DNA of 64,000 bases from Cohnella herbarum (GCF_012849095.1 NZ_CP051680.1:4366501-4430500), one strand, 5' to 3'. Positions 8,715 through 17,552 are shown, numbered from the stretch's first letter. A program made the numbers and translations. The notes: generated from the letters alone by a model not told the origin.

Positions 8715-8754
8715 AAAAACGGAGCAAGGATGATCGAATCCTTGCTCCGTTTTT
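8715..8754. terminator. Bidirectional intrinsic terminator, separated from its gene by the IS element
   Basis: A perfect 17-bp stem AAAAACGGAGCAAGGAT / ATCCTTGCTCCGTTTTT with loop GATCGA. It now lies just outside the left end of the IS66-family element. Removing the element and one target copy would place it about 150 bp after the SLH gene ending at 10515, so it is probably that gene's original terminator. Confidence 0.85.
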
Positions 8755-8767
8755 ATTCTCTTATGCC

Positions 8768-10360
8768 GTTACTACTTACGTAGCACTAAACTGAAACTGA
8801 CCGCGAAGAACGGAAACGAGTGATTGGTGCAAAGGGAGGGATTGTTTCAGAAGTGTGGAAATAAACCCGCGAATGCTGGCAAACTGCTGTCCGCCGATAG
8901 CTGTCCGAAAGCAACCCGAGATCTTTTGTTTCACCTTGGACATGCGAATGTCTCGTTCAGCCAGATTGTTATCAAATGGGATTTGGTCATCGTAAAGAAA
9001 GCGGAGTACCGACGCCTTGTGGCGCGTAAGTCGGTCTCCAAGGTTCGCTGCAATACTTTTGCATTTCCGCCCTCGTGGCCCCGTTTTCTCGGGAACCTTA
9101 TCTGTTGACCATTCGTTTGCTCCAAGCACCAGAATGTCGTCGTACTGACGGTCAATCTCAGCGAGGAGTGCATCTGACATTCGCGTGCCGGAGGCTCTAG
9201 CCGCTTTGGCCATTTTCCAACTTCGGCGAAGCAATTCTTTCATTTGGGCTGCCCATTGATGTCGATTGTGATCTACGATGCCCTGGCAGTCACGCAGGAG
9301 ATGCGCATTACAGAGCGCATGGGAGAACGTTACGTCTGATTTGAAATACGAGGAAAAGCAGTCATGCACGACGATCCCCTTATAGGCAGGCAGCACATCC
9401 ATTTCGGTGAACGCCGGCCCGCATCGTTTTTCGTTCATATGCAGTAACGTCCATTCGGCGCTCGAGTGCGTATGAAGATGTTGTTGTTTCCCGTTCAAAC
9501 GCATGGGCGTTTCATCGCAGCAAATGAAGGGTTCTTTGCGCAGTTGCGCTTTGATTACCGGTTCATGCTCCGCTACACGGGATGCCATCGTATTCAGTTG
9601 CTCAAGCAAAGTGCGTTCGCTCGGGCGATACCTGGTCAAATCGAAAAAGAACTGAGCAATGCGCTTCAAGGGGAGCAACTGATAGACGCTCAGATACGTC
9701 GTCCAAGCAGCAAAGCTTTCCCCGTATTGAACAGGTGCTTTAACTGCGCTGGGAAACTCGGCTCTTTGCAGGGTGCGACAACAAGGACAGCGCTTCTCTT
9801 CGGCGCGATGCTCGGTGGTGATGAGCGGAGCTAGGGGTAGGTCAAGCACCTGCCTTTTGATCCAATCCTGCGCAGGTAGTTCAGCCATGGAATGATTGCA
9901 GTTTTTGCAGGTGGTAAGGGGATGGACGACAACTTCGTCCGGCTCCAGATGAAAACGAAGGGTATGCCCTTCATGCCCTTTAGGAGCGCCTTTCTTGCCT
10001 CCGGGCTCGCGTAAGTTGTTCTTTTTGCGCAGTCCATCACTCGAGGGTGGTTTGCTGCTGTTGTTGCTATTTTGACCGATCTGGCGTTCTAGCTCCTGTA
10101 CGCGATTTTCGAGCTTCTTGATTTGCCGGGTTTGCGTTTCCACGATCTCGGTTAACTTTTCGTTTTGGGCTAGGAGCGCGGAAATAAAGCCAGCAATCTC
10201 GGTATCTCCTTTGCTAACGTGTAGTACCTGTTTCGATGTTAGCTTCACTGTACGCGCTCCTTCCACAAAATCTGATAAGAGAATACTTCTACATCGCCCA
10301 CTGAAAATCCTTTAAAACAGAAAAAAATCTCCCCAGTTTCAGGGAGACGTAAGTAGTAAC
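8768..10360 (-). mobile_element. IS66-family insertion sequence (single-gene, ISBst12-like type)
   Basis: A 1593-bp element. The left end GTTACTACTTACGT (8768-8781) is the exact inverse of the right end ACGTAAGTAGTAAC (10347-10360). Imperfect identity continues inward (AAACTG on both sides). TCTTATGCC flanks both ends (8759-8767 and 10361-10369): an 8-bp duplication, as expected for IS66, plus one chance base, or 9 bp. Only a TnpC-type gene is present, with no TnpA/TnpB, as in the ISBst12 subgroup. Intact ends and target duplication point to a recent, possibly active insertion. Confidence 0.9.
8776..10248 (-). CDS. tnpC: IS66-family transposase
   Basis: About 490 aa from GTG 10248, which has AAGGAG 8 nt upstream; a start at GTG 10266 has no such site. 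Parts in order: coiled-coil N-terminus (LLAQNEKLTEIVETQTRQIK), Ser/Asn/Pro linker (NSNNSSKPPSSDG) typical of IS66, a zinc-binding region with two CxxC pairs (CKNC, CPCC), and the DDE catalytic domain (CCDETPMRLNG; VVHDCFSSYF; NNLAERDIRMSKVKQK containing the Glu). The C-terminal domain is also intact. The stop codon lies inside the left inverted repeat. There is no frameshift, so the enzyme is probably functional. Confidence 0.93.
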   Translation of the reverse strand: MKLTSKQVLHVSKGDTEIAGFISALLAQNEKLTEIVETQTRQIKKLENRVQELERQIGQNSNNSSKPPSSDGLRKKNNLREPGGKKGAPKGHEGHTLRFHLEPDEVVVHPLTTCKNCNHSMAELPAQDWIKRQVLDLPLAPLITTEHRAEEKRCPCCRTLQRAEFPSAVKAPVQYGESFAAWTTYLSVYQLLPLKRIAQFFFDLTRYRPSERTLLEQLNTMASRVAEHEPVIKAQLRKEPFICCDETPMRLNGKQQHLHTHSSAEWTLLHMNEKRCGPAFTEMDVLPAYKGIVVHDCFSSYFKSDVTFSHALCNAHLLRDCQGIVDHNRHQWAAQMKELLRRSWKMAKAARASGTRMSDALLAEIDRQYDDILVLGANEWSTDKVPEKTGPRGRKCKSIAANLGDRLTRHKASVLRFLYDDQIPFDNNLAERDIRMSKVKQKISGCFRTAIGGQQFASIRGFISTLLKQSLPLHQSLVSVLRGQFQFSAT

Positions 10361-10514
10361 TCTTATGCCTTACTATTACGTCCTTTTTGACTGTTACAGT
10401 TTCAATTCGTAATAAGCAACAATCGAGGGTCATTTTCTAACGGATACCACGAGGCTGTCTCCGTTAGAAGGAATAGTGGTAAAGCCGACAGGAGTACATT
10501 GCGTTGCAATTGCT

Positions 10515-13500
10515 TTAATATCGGTTGTATATCCGGTAGAGGAATACCGCCGCTTCCGCTCGCGTCGTCGGCGCCCGGGGATTAAGCTTATCTCCGGAGC
10601 CGGTAACAAGACCTTCCTTCGCCAGAACGGCTAGACTCTCCTCCGCATAAGCCGCGATATCCCCTTTATCGCTGAACGATGCCAGAATGGCTGGATCTCC
10701 CGAGGCTTTCAGCTGCTTGGCTTTCTCCAGCGCGCGAGCGGTCAGCACCATCATATCCTGCCGCGAGATGTTTTCCAGCGGATGGAATTCATCTTGGCCG
10801 GTACCCGTAGCCAAGCCTAGCCGCTTCGCAACGCCAAGCGCTTCATAATAGTAGGCGTTACGCTCCACATCCGCGAAATTGCCTTCAAGTTTCGCCGTCA
10901 GTCCCAAAGTCTTAACGAGCAAGACCAGGTAATCGGCGCGAGTAATGCGCGCTGCCGGAGAATAGGTCCCCGCCACCGTACCATTGATGATGCCCTTCGA
11001 GGCAATGACCTCAATCGACCGTCTTGCCCATTCCACGCTGCTCAGATCGCTGAAAGTCTTGTGCGCATAAGCTATGGCATAGTCGCTGAAGTGGGTCGCG
11101 ACAAAGGTAACAGTTCCGCTCTTCGCATCGTAACGTCCGCTTGGGACCGCGATCACTTTGCCGCTGCCGTCGATGTACCAGACGACGATGTACTCCGGAT
11201 TTTTCGATTCTTCGGCCGTCGGCACGTAGGGGATAGAGATCCTGACGGCTGCGGCCGGATTGTTCCACGGCGTCGGCACGCCATCCAGCGCCAGCGTTAG
11301 CTCTACTAACGGTCGATTGCCGACGGCGGTTTTCGCTTCCGCGGACAAGCCGGCTTTGTCGCCTATTCCGACCGTAATGCCTGCCATCTTCCCCTTCGTT
11401 CCCGCTACGCCTTCCAGCATGTTGGACGGGATCGCGATACTGCCCGTTTGGGTGGTGAAGATGAGTTCTCCCGCTCCCGGAGAGCTGGATAGCTTCTCTG
11501 CAGCTACTTCCAGCGTATAGGTTTTAATGCCAGGAATAATCGGTACGGTGATTTCCGTTGTTTGGCCACCAGCGAGTAGCTTTTCCGCTAATGCTCCAAC
11601 AATGATCGATGCGCGGCCTGTCTTAGCATCAATCTCAACCGGAAGCGTTGTCTCCGTGCCGGAAATGGTCACATGGTAATCGGGTGTCGCAGCCGGACTG
11701 CCTCCACCTCCGTTACCGCTACCGCTCTCGCTTGTTTCGGGTCTAGAGGCCCTTAGCGTTACTGTATATGTGTCGGTAGAAGCTATCTTACCGTCATTAG
11801 CTGTGAAAACCAACGTCACCGTGCCAGCGATAGTCGGGGTATACGCGTACGCCGTGAACGCCGCTACTGCCGCTGCGCCGTTCACTGATACCTCGTAAGT
11901 CAGAGTGTCTCCATCCGCATCTTCGAAAATGGGAGAGAGATTCAATGCGTAATTCGCGTTTACCCTTACATTTTCCTGTACTGTCGCTTCGACTCCGGAT
12001 TTCCTAACGGGAATCGTATTCCCCGACAAATTTACGGTATAGGTTTCCGTGGAGTCTATCCTGCCGTCGTTGGCGGTAAAGACTAATACTACTGTATTTG
12101 CCGTAGTCGGCGTATACGTATAGGTCGCACCAGCCGCTATCGTCGGCGCACCAGCCACCGATACCTTGTAGCTTAGCTGATCGCCGTTCTCATCTTCGAA
12201 AATCGTAGAGAGGTCCAGCGTATACGGCGTGTTCACGGGTACGCTTGCATTCACCGTTGCCCCCGCATCGGACTTACGAACAGGTAATGAGTTTACCGCC
12301 AGTTCGACCGTGTAAGTGTCCGTCGAATCGATTAAGCCATCGTTTGCGGTGAAAACCAGCGTAACTAGGTCTTTATCGGTCGGAGTGTACGAGAAAATCT
12401 CAGCCGCAGCTATTTCCGGAGCTCCATTCACGGATACCTTGTAGGTCAAAGCATTGCTGTCCTCATCTTCAAAAATGGCCGAGAGGTCTAGTGAATACGG
12501 TGTGTTCACCGTTACCACTGCGGTTGCGGTTGCATCTACATTAGGATTGCGTACCGGCATTGTGTTCCCCGTGAGATTTACCGTGTAGGTTTCCATGGAA
12601 TCGATGTTGCCATCGTTTGCCGTGAATACCAACGTCACTAGATCTGTAGCTGTCGGCGTGTACGTATAGGTTGCAGCAGCCGCTACCGTCGGCGCACCAT
12701 CCACCGATACCTTGTAGCTCAGTTGATTACCGTCCGCATCTTCAAAAATCGAAGAGAGGTCTAGTATATACGGCGTGTTCACCGTTACCGCTACGTTAGC
12801 CGATGCACTTACATTCGGCTTACGTACAGGTAAGGTATTCGCCGTTAGTTCCACGGTATAGGTTTCTGCGGAATCCACATTGTTGTCGTTGGCCGTGAAG
12901 ATCAGCGTCACTAAGCCAGCAGTAGTGGGAGTGTATGCGTAGCTCTCTGTCGCAGTTGTTGTCGGGGCGCCATTCACGGATACTTTGTAGCTCAATAGGT
13001 TACTGTCCGCATCCTCAAAAATCGTAGAGAGGTCAAGGCTATATGGCGTGTTCACCGTCACCACCGCGGTCGTCGTTGCTTCTATATTTTCCTGGCGGAC
13101 CGGCACGGTGTTTCCCGTCAAATTCACTGTATAAGTATCGTCAGAGTCGCTTTCCTCATCGCTGGCCGAGAAGACCAGCGTCACTAAGCCTGCCGAAACC
13201 GGCGTGTACGTATAGGTCGCAGCAGCCGCTATCGTAGGCGCACCATTCACGGACACCTTGTAGCTTAGGGGATCTCCGTCCACATCTTCGAAGATTTCCG
13301 AGAGATTAAGCGCATATGCGCTATTCACCGATACCGTTGCATTCGCCGTCCCATTTACATTTGACTTGCGAATAGGTTTGTTATTCGGAGCCTCAATAAT
13401 TTTCAAGGTAAAATCCTTCGTCAGAGCTTGTCCCCCGGAGCGGCTTACCGTAGCCGTCAAAGTAACGATATGATCGTCATCCGTTGCTCTAGTCACCTTG

Positions 13501-15023
13501 CCTGAGCTCGTATCAATCAGATCACTACGACCTGCCGATACGCTCCAAAAAATCGTTGAACCGGCAGCTCCGGTAGCTGGAAGAGTAAGATCATCCGTTA
13601 CCTCGTCTTCACTGCCGTTCGTGCCCTTGATATTGTCCCACGTTAAGTCCTTATGATCAAAGAAGATCGACTCGCTAGCTGAATATGCCTGCCATTGGAG
13701 CGATGGATAAGCATAACCCTCGGCGATTCTCCAATTTGCCCCGAAAACCCAACCTACGAATGTCAATTGCTGCATTAGCTGAACCGCGCTCTTGGCCTCT
13801 CCTCCAGAAGAAGTTGCAGCAGCCGCATTATTATAGTAACTATTGGTAACCGTTCCGGGCCCTTGTTTAAATCCAATCAACCCGCCAGTCGCATCATTGC
13901 CGCCGCTTGCGCTTCCCGTGCTGTAGCTGTAGCTGACATCTCCTCCGCTATTAAATCCAACCAGGCCGCCTACGAATGTAGCCGCGTTACCAATTGCATT
14001 GCCCCTGCTGAAGCTGTTGCTGATATTTCCGCTCTGTTTATAGCCAACTAGTCCGCCTGCCATTCCAGATGAACCGGTCTCCGCATTGCCAGTGCTGTAG
14101 CTGCGGTTTATATCGCCCGAGTTTCTGCCGACGAGACCGCCAACGACCGCAGATGTCGTGCCGCTTGCATTACCGGTACTGTAACTGTCATTAACGATTC
14201 CGCTTGATGAATAATTCGTACCGACTAAACCGCCCGCTGAAGCTATCTCTCCTCCAATTACTAAGCTGCTGCTATTGCTAGTACTAACGGTTCCTGCATT
14301 CATTCCGACTAAGCCACCAACATAAGCAGTTCTACTATTAGATAAATTGATAGAGCCACTCCCGCTGCTAACGCTTATCGTTCCAACATTCGTACCGACT
14401 AGACTGCCCGCGCTAAAAGACTCGCCGCCGCTCATAATCGTACTATTGCTCATGCCGTTAATGATGCTTCCCTCATTGTAACCTGTCAAACCGCCAACAT
14501 TGCTTGAATCCGTGAAGCTGATGGTGCCGTTGCTGCTGCTATTTCTGACGGTTGCGCCGGCACTGATTAAACCTGCTAGTCCGCCAACAAACGAGTTATC
14601 CCCTGTTTCCGTGATTGAGAAATATTCCAGTCTCATATTGTCTAGGATTGCGCCGTTGGTTAATATCGAAAATAATCCTACGTATCCATTGGCCGAGGAA
14701 GAATGAATCACCATATTCTCGATCGTAAAGCCAGCGCCGTCATAGATACCGCCAAAGCTGCCGATCGGTGTCCAATTGCCGGTCAGGCTAAAATTCGCAA
14801 CCTGCTGAAAGTACGCTCCTGGTGCCGGTATCGTAACATTTCTTAAGTTTTCCACCGTCGCTATTTTATAAGGATTCTCAAGCGTTCCTTCCCCACCCGC
14901 AAAATTAATCGTATCCTCCTCCGCATATACGGATTTAAGCGTTCCCATCGTCAGGAACATGCTCGCTATGATGCTGACCACCATGAGCATAACGGTCATC
15001 TTTTTTAATCCTTTTCTATTCAT
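10515..15023 (-). CDS. Giant SLH surface protein with GLUG and Ig-like repeats
   Basis: 1502 aa with a signal peptide (MNRKGLKKMTVMLMVVSIIA). About 125-400 hold GLUG-type repeats (VGGLVGxNSGxxxxSYSTGxA), a fold seen in adhesins. About 440-540 is an Ig-like domain. Residues about 545-1090 hold six tandem cadherin/Ig-like repeats of about 91 aa (NTPYSLDLSxIFEDxD, YKVSVNGAPT, TLVFTANDG). A region at about 1110-1300 (PETSESGSGNGGGGS linker, then DYHVTISGTETTLPVEID) precedes three SLH motifs (FSDLSSVEWARRSIEVIASK; ITRADYLVLLVKTLGL; TTRAEAAVFLYRIYN). AAGGAGGAAATGTA precedes the ATG. It is probably a cell-wall-anchored adhesin. An IS66-family element separates the gene from its likely terminator. 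An 11-bp-spaced repeat upstream resembles the box of the neighbouring two-component system. Confidence 0.9.
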   Translation of the reverse strand: MNRKGLKKMTVMLMVVSIIASMFLTMGTLKSVYAEEDTINFAGGEGTLENPYKIATVENLRNVTIPAPGAYFQQVANFSLTGNWTPIGSFGGIYDGAGFTIENMVIHSSSANGYVGLFSILTNGAILDNMRLEYFSITETGDNSFVGGLAGLISAGATVRNSSSNGTISFTDSSNVGGLTGYNEGSIINGMSNSTIMSGGESFSAGSLVGTNVGTISVSSGSGSINLSNSRTAYVGGLVGMNAGTVSTSNSSSLVIGGEIASAGGLVGTNYSSSGIVNDSYSTGNASGTTSAVVGGLVGRNSGDINRSYSTGNAETGSSGMAGGLVGYKQSGNISNSFSRGNAIGNAATFVGGLVGFNSGGDVSYSYSTGSASGGNDATGGLIGFKQGPGTVTNSYYNNAAAATSSGGEAKSAVQLMQQLTFVGWVFGANWRIAEGYAYPSLQWQAYSASESIFFDHKDLTWDNIKGTNGSEDEVTDDLTLPATGAAGSTIFWSVSAGRSDLIDTSSGKVTRATDDDHIVTLTATVSRSGGQALTKDFTLKIIEAPNNKPIRKSNVNGTANATVSVNSAYALNLSEIFEDVDGDPLSYKVSVNGAPTIAAAATYTYTPVSAGLVTLVFSASDEESDSDDTYTVNLTGNTVPVRQENIEATTTAVVTVNTPYSLDLSTIFEDADSNLLSYKVSVNGAPTTTATESYAYTPTTAGLVTLIFTANDNNVDSAETYTVELTANTLPVRKPNVSASANVAVTVNTPYILDLSSIFEDADGNQLSYKVSVDGAPTVAAAATYTYTPTATDLVTLVFTANDGNIDSMETYTVNLTGNTMPVRNPNVDATATAVVTVNTPYSLDLSAIFEDEDSNALTYKVSVNGAPEIAAAEIFSYTPTDKDLVTLVFTANDGLIDSTDTYTVELAVNSLPVRKSDAGATVNASVPVNTPYTLDLSTIFEDENGDQLSYKVSVAGAPTIAAGATYTYTPTTANTVVLVFTANDGRIDSTETYTVNLSGNTIPVRKSGVEATVQENVRVNANYALNLSPIFEDADGDTLTYEVSVNGAAAVAAFTAYAYTPTIAGTVTLVFTANDGKIASTDTYTVTLRASRPETSESGSGNGGGGSPAATPDYHVTISGTETTLPVEIDAKTGRASIIVGALAEKLLAGGQTTEITVPIIPGIKTYTLEVAAEKLSSSPGAGELIFTTQTGSIAIPSNMLEGVAGTKGKMAGITVGIGDKAGLSAEAKTAVGNRPLVELTLALDGVPTPWNNPAAAVRISIPYVPTAEESKNPEYIVVWYIDGSGKVIAVPSGRYDAKSGTVTFVATHFSDYAIAYAHKTFSDLSSVEWARRSIEVIASKGIINGTVAGTYSPAARITRADYLVLLVKTLGLTAKLEGNFADVERNAYYYEALGVAKRLGLATGTGQDEFHPLENISRQDMMVLTARALEKAKQLKASGDPAILASFSDKGDIAAYAEESLAVLAKEGLVTGSGDKLNPRAPTTRAEAAVFLYRIYNRY
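11751..13386 (-). repeat. Six tandem DNA repeats of about 272 bp encoding Ig/cadherin-like units
   Basis: Successive units share long nearly identical stretches, for example those encoding SYKVSVNGAP, NTPYSLDLS and TLVFTANDG. This gives scope for copy-number change by recombination or slippage, and for assembly errors. Confidence 0.85.
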
Positions 15024-15081
15024 TACATTTCCTCCTTAGGAGCTGCTTCCATCTATCCTATTAATGATAGTAGGTCGCAAT

Positions 15082-15099
15082 AAAAGAATAATAAAAGAA
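15082..15099 (-). promoter_or_regulatory. Tandem repeat resembling the OmpR-type box, before the GLUG/SLH gene
   Basis: AAAAGAA-TAAT-AAAAGAA, 11-bp period, about 59 bp before the start at 15023. It aligns with TTAAGAG-TAGA-TTAAGAG as WWAAGAR-TARW-WWAAGAR. AT-richness makes chance similarity possible. Confidence 0.4.
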
Positions 15100-15227
15100 T
15101 TTAGCGGAAAATAGCGAAAAACCGCATAGCGCCAAGGCTTTGCGGTTGATCGCGGTTATCTTGTTTATTTTGTTGCAGTTAGACAACACTTCAACGTTCA
15201 TGAACTTCGCATCTACGACTTGGTTCC

Positions 15228-15419
15228 CTAGGTAAAACCTCGATTGACAGTGCCATAAGACATCGGCATTTCATGATTTCTAATCGCGCCGATGCCCACT
15301 TGGACATGTAGGATAAACGCGGCTTCTCCCGAATGCAGTTGATCTTTCACTTTTTGATAAATCCGATATATAAATTGTTCTTGCTCCGAATATTGGACAA
15401 GCGTTGAGCTGACTTGCAT
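15228..15419 (-). other. Unrecognised short open frame, possible gene remnant
   Basis: A 63-aa frame (MQVSSTLVQYSEQEQFIYRI...) ending GTVNRGFT. In-frame codons continue upstream to about 15455 (SIAPGAIGREV), and no ribosome site precedes the ATG. The amino-acid mix looks protein-like, but no family is recognised. The rest of 15100-15508 holds one short inverted repeat (ACCGCA/TGCGGT, 15120-15146) and no clear gene. Confidence 0.25.
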
Positions 15420-15508
15420 GACTTCGCGACCGATGGCACCAGGTGCTATTGAATGTTTGCTTCCTGTCAGTTATCATACGTTAGACTGAAACGCTGTGGT
15501 GGGGAGTT

Positions 15509-15637
15509 ATGGAATCGGCACTGTATATTACAATTCGTTCGTCGGATATCACTTTCAATTAGGATGAAGAGAACGAGGAGGAAAACAAATATGATTCAAG
15601 CGCTAGTACGGAGAGCGGTTTTATAGCTATCCTTTAA
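15509..15637 (+). pseudogene. Short gene with an internal stop at the head of an unknown operon
   Basis: ATG 15509 follows GTGGGGAGTT. The frame reads MESALYITIRSSDITFN, then TAG at 15560, then continues in the same frame for 24 codons (DEENEEENKYDSSASTESGF...) to TAA at 15635. That final stop overlaps the AAGGAGGAG site of the next gene, the spacing expected of a real upstream cistron. One interpretation is a 42-codon gene broken by a nonsense mutation. Another is two very short frames; an ATG at 15591 with GAGGAGG upstream encodes 11 codons in a different frame. Confidence 0.35.
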
Positions 15638-15649
15638 GGAGGAGTTGGC

Positions 15650-16576
15650 ATGTTTCATAAAACGGTGGCGTTGCACCCTTTTGCCGATATCTCGGTGCAT
15701 ACCGAGGGGTTCGAGATGGTCTCGGCTCAATTCGGCGCGGATGGCCTCGCATATATCCTGCTGATTAATCAGATCCCGGAACGGGAACGCGGCATGTTCG
15801 TCCCATCGACTTTGAAGAAAACGTATACCTATAAGGTGCTATACGTAGAAGATCAACATATCGAGGAAGTGGTGATCGGGGACCAGTATTACAATTATCA
15901 TTATGTCCAGCCGCTTCATAGACATCTGCTGTTGGTCGGAGCGCGTTGCTCTTACTATGGTGCGGACAAATATGATCTGAATGCCAAAGTATGCGACTAT
16001 AAAGGAAATACCGTTCGAGAGTTTCTGCTTGGAGACGGGATTCAGAGTGTTCAAGTGACGGAGAAAGGGACCATCTGGACCAGTTATTTCGACGAAGGCG
16101 TTTTCGGAAATAACGGTTGGGATCAACCCATCGGTGCGCATGGCCTTCTGGCCTGGGATGAGCAGGGCAACAAAATATACGAAGATAACGTATCGAATAT
16201 TGCCGATTGCTATGCGTTGAATGCGGTTAGCGAAGAAGAGATCTGGTTTTATTATTATACGGACTTCTTGTTGGGCCGCATCTCGGGCGGACCCGGGCAG
16301 GCCAAGGTCACCTTTACGAATCCGGGAATTTCCGGCTCCTCCGGGTTTTGTACGGATGGTTATCACTTCTTGTTCGATGGCGGATACGGAAAAAGCGGAA
16401 CTTATATTCTCAAGAAAAACGAAAAACCGGGGGGGTTGACCAAAGGGCACAAGATCCGTTTTCTGGATGAAAAAGCCGAGCCGCTCGCACCGCTGACGCA
16501 AGATTTTCGAGAAAATCGCGTGCTGTTCAGTAAAAGTAATAGGCTGTACCAGGTGGCGGTTGAAGAGTTGGTCTGA
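15650..16576 (+). CDS. Conserved-looking protein of unknown function, probable beta-propeller
   Basis: 308 aa, ATG 15650 behind AAGGAGGAGTTGGC. There is no signal peptide or membrane segment. The sequence is rich in aromatic residues and beta-strand stretches. Several recurring motifs of the kind YxLNAVSEEEIWFYYYTDF, GIQSVQVTEKGTIWTSYFDEG and GLLAWDEQGNKIYEDN suggest blades of a propeller, each ending in a Trp-containing strand. I do not recognise a named family. It is followed by two closely spaced genes, and the three end at one terminator-like structure. Confidence 0.7.
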   Translation: MFHKTVALHPFADISVHTEGFEMVSAQFGADGLAYILLINQIPERERGMFVPSTLKKTYTYKVLYVEDQHIEEVVIGDQYYNYHYVQPLHRHLLLVGARCSYYGADKYDLNAKVCDYKGNTVREFLLGDGIQSVQVTEKGTIWTSYFDEGVFGNNGWDQPIGAHGLLAWDEQGNKIYEDNVSNIADCYALNAVSEEEIWFYYYTDFLLGRISGGPGQAKVTFTNPGISGSSGFCTDGYHFLFDGGYGKSGTYILKKNEKPGGLTKGHKIRFLDEKAEPLAPLTQDFRENRVLFSKSNRLYQVAVEELV

Positions 16577-16593
16577 CTCCCGGAGGTGTACGA

Positions 16594-17097
16594 GTGAAGA
16601 ATGAATGGGTATGGAAGGTTAGCGTTCGATCCGTGGAACGTGAAGAAATTCGCTTCGCGCCGAACACCGACTGGCAGGTGCAGGCACAGGGCTTCCGACT
16701 ATATTTCAATTCGGCTCGGCCAATAGATCTGCATGCTCAAGATCGGATTTTGATTACCGTCGGTGAAGGGGGTAGGCCTGACTGGGCTGCTTTTATCGGA
16801 ACGGCAGTGGAATGCGGCCCGGATTCCATCCTGTTGTACACGAACCCCCAATATGAGTCGCGTCTAATGAATGCACGGCGGTTTGAACGCATGTTCTCGC
16901 CGCTCACTTCCGTAGAAGGAGCCCGGGGTGTTATCGATAGGTTCGGACTCTTCCCACTCTTCCCCCCGTTTCATTACGATGAAATTACGAAGGTACGCAT
17001 GGAAGCCGCGGGACAGCGTGACGCACGGAAGAATCTGGCGTTAACGATCAGGCATACTTCGGCAGGCGGGATGGAACAGGATGTTGATTTTTATTGA
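16594..17097 (+). CDS. Hypothetical protein, second gene of the unknown operon
   Basis: 167 aa, GTG 16594 with CGGAGGTGTACGA before it, 17 bp after the preceding stop. It is a soluble, mixed-charge protein with an N-terminal WVWKVSVRSVEREEIRF strand region and a conserved-looking RFGLFPLFPPFHYDEITKVRM segment. No signal peptide, membrane helix or known motif was identified. Its stop overlaps the TTG start of a possible third cistron. Confidence 0.65.
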   Translation: MKNEWVWKVSVRSVEREEIRFAPNTDWQVQAQGFRLYFNSARPIDLHAQDRILITVGEGGRPDWAAFIGTAVECGPDSILLYTNPQYESRLMNARRFERMFSPLTSVEGARGVIDRFGLFPLFPPFHYDEITKVRMEAAGQRDARKNLALTIRHTSAGGMEQDVDFY

Positions 17098-17213
17098 GTT
17101 TCACATACGAAGTTGAACGGATTCGCGTCGAACTGGATGCCGTGTCCGGGTTCGCGGCATCGTTTCTGTGCCGCAAACTTGTTGTTATTGTTGAACCGGA
17201 GGCCTCTATGTAA
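17094..17213 (+). CDS. Possible third small gene of the unknown operon
   Basis: A 39-codon frame beginning with TTG at 17094 that overlaps the preceding stop as TTGA, a typical coupling arrangement. It encodes MSFTYEVERIRVELDAVSGF and ends VIVEPEASM. It may be the truncated head of a larger gene. The hairpin at 17256 follows. Confidence 0.4.
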   Translation: MSFTYEVERIRVELDAVSGFAASFLCRKLVVIVEPEASM

Positions 17214-17255
17214 AAATAGCGTTAGAATAACCGAGTGCGCGAACATTCGGCCACT

Positions 17256-17295
17256 AAAACCCCCTTCGGCTGCTACCTTTAGGGTGGTTTTTTTA
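17256..17295 (+). terminator. Probable intrinsic terminator
   Basis: An imperfect stem (AAAACC at 17256-17261 pairing with GGTTTT at 17286-17291, continued by CCCT/AGGG) is followed by a run of T (17288-17294), downstream of the 15650-17213 genes. Confidence 0.6.
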
Positions 17296-17459
17296 TTGTT
17301 GTAAAAGCCGGTTTTCCCCTTACCCTCTAGGGAATACCCTAAATCGAATAGTTGAGATTGAATGTGTATTAGATTTATTCGATATTACAAAGTTTTGTCC
17401 CAATCTTTCTTTGGATTGCGCATACGGTATAGATTCTCAAGATGAAGGAGCTGTTTAAC

Positions 17460-17552
17460 ATGAAAAGAACCTATCAGGACTTTATTGATTTCGCGCGATC
17501 GTTCGAAGATCAGAATCATTTCGAGTTCATCGAGCGTTATGGCAGGTGTTAG
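17460..17552 (+). CDS. 30-aa open frame with good ribosome site, probably a truncated gene
   Basis: ATG 17460 follows AAGGAG by 9 nt and encodes MKRTYQDFIDFARSFEDQNH, ending FIERYGRC. CGTTATGGCA at its end (17534-17543) recurs at 18169-18178, where the frame would read RYGKLQSCHH and stop. The 626 bp between may be inserted DNA that split a small gene. Confidence 0.3.
   Translation: MKRTYQDFIDFARSFEDQNHFEFIERYGRC

Noticed and set aside
8776..10266. IS66-type gene as a domesticated or broken transposase
   Set aside because: The frame, DDE residues, both terminal inverted repeats and the target duplication are intact.
11751..13386. Regularly spaced repeats as a possible CRISPR array
   Set aside because: The repeats are about 272 bp, in frame, and encode Ig-like domains of a secreted protein.
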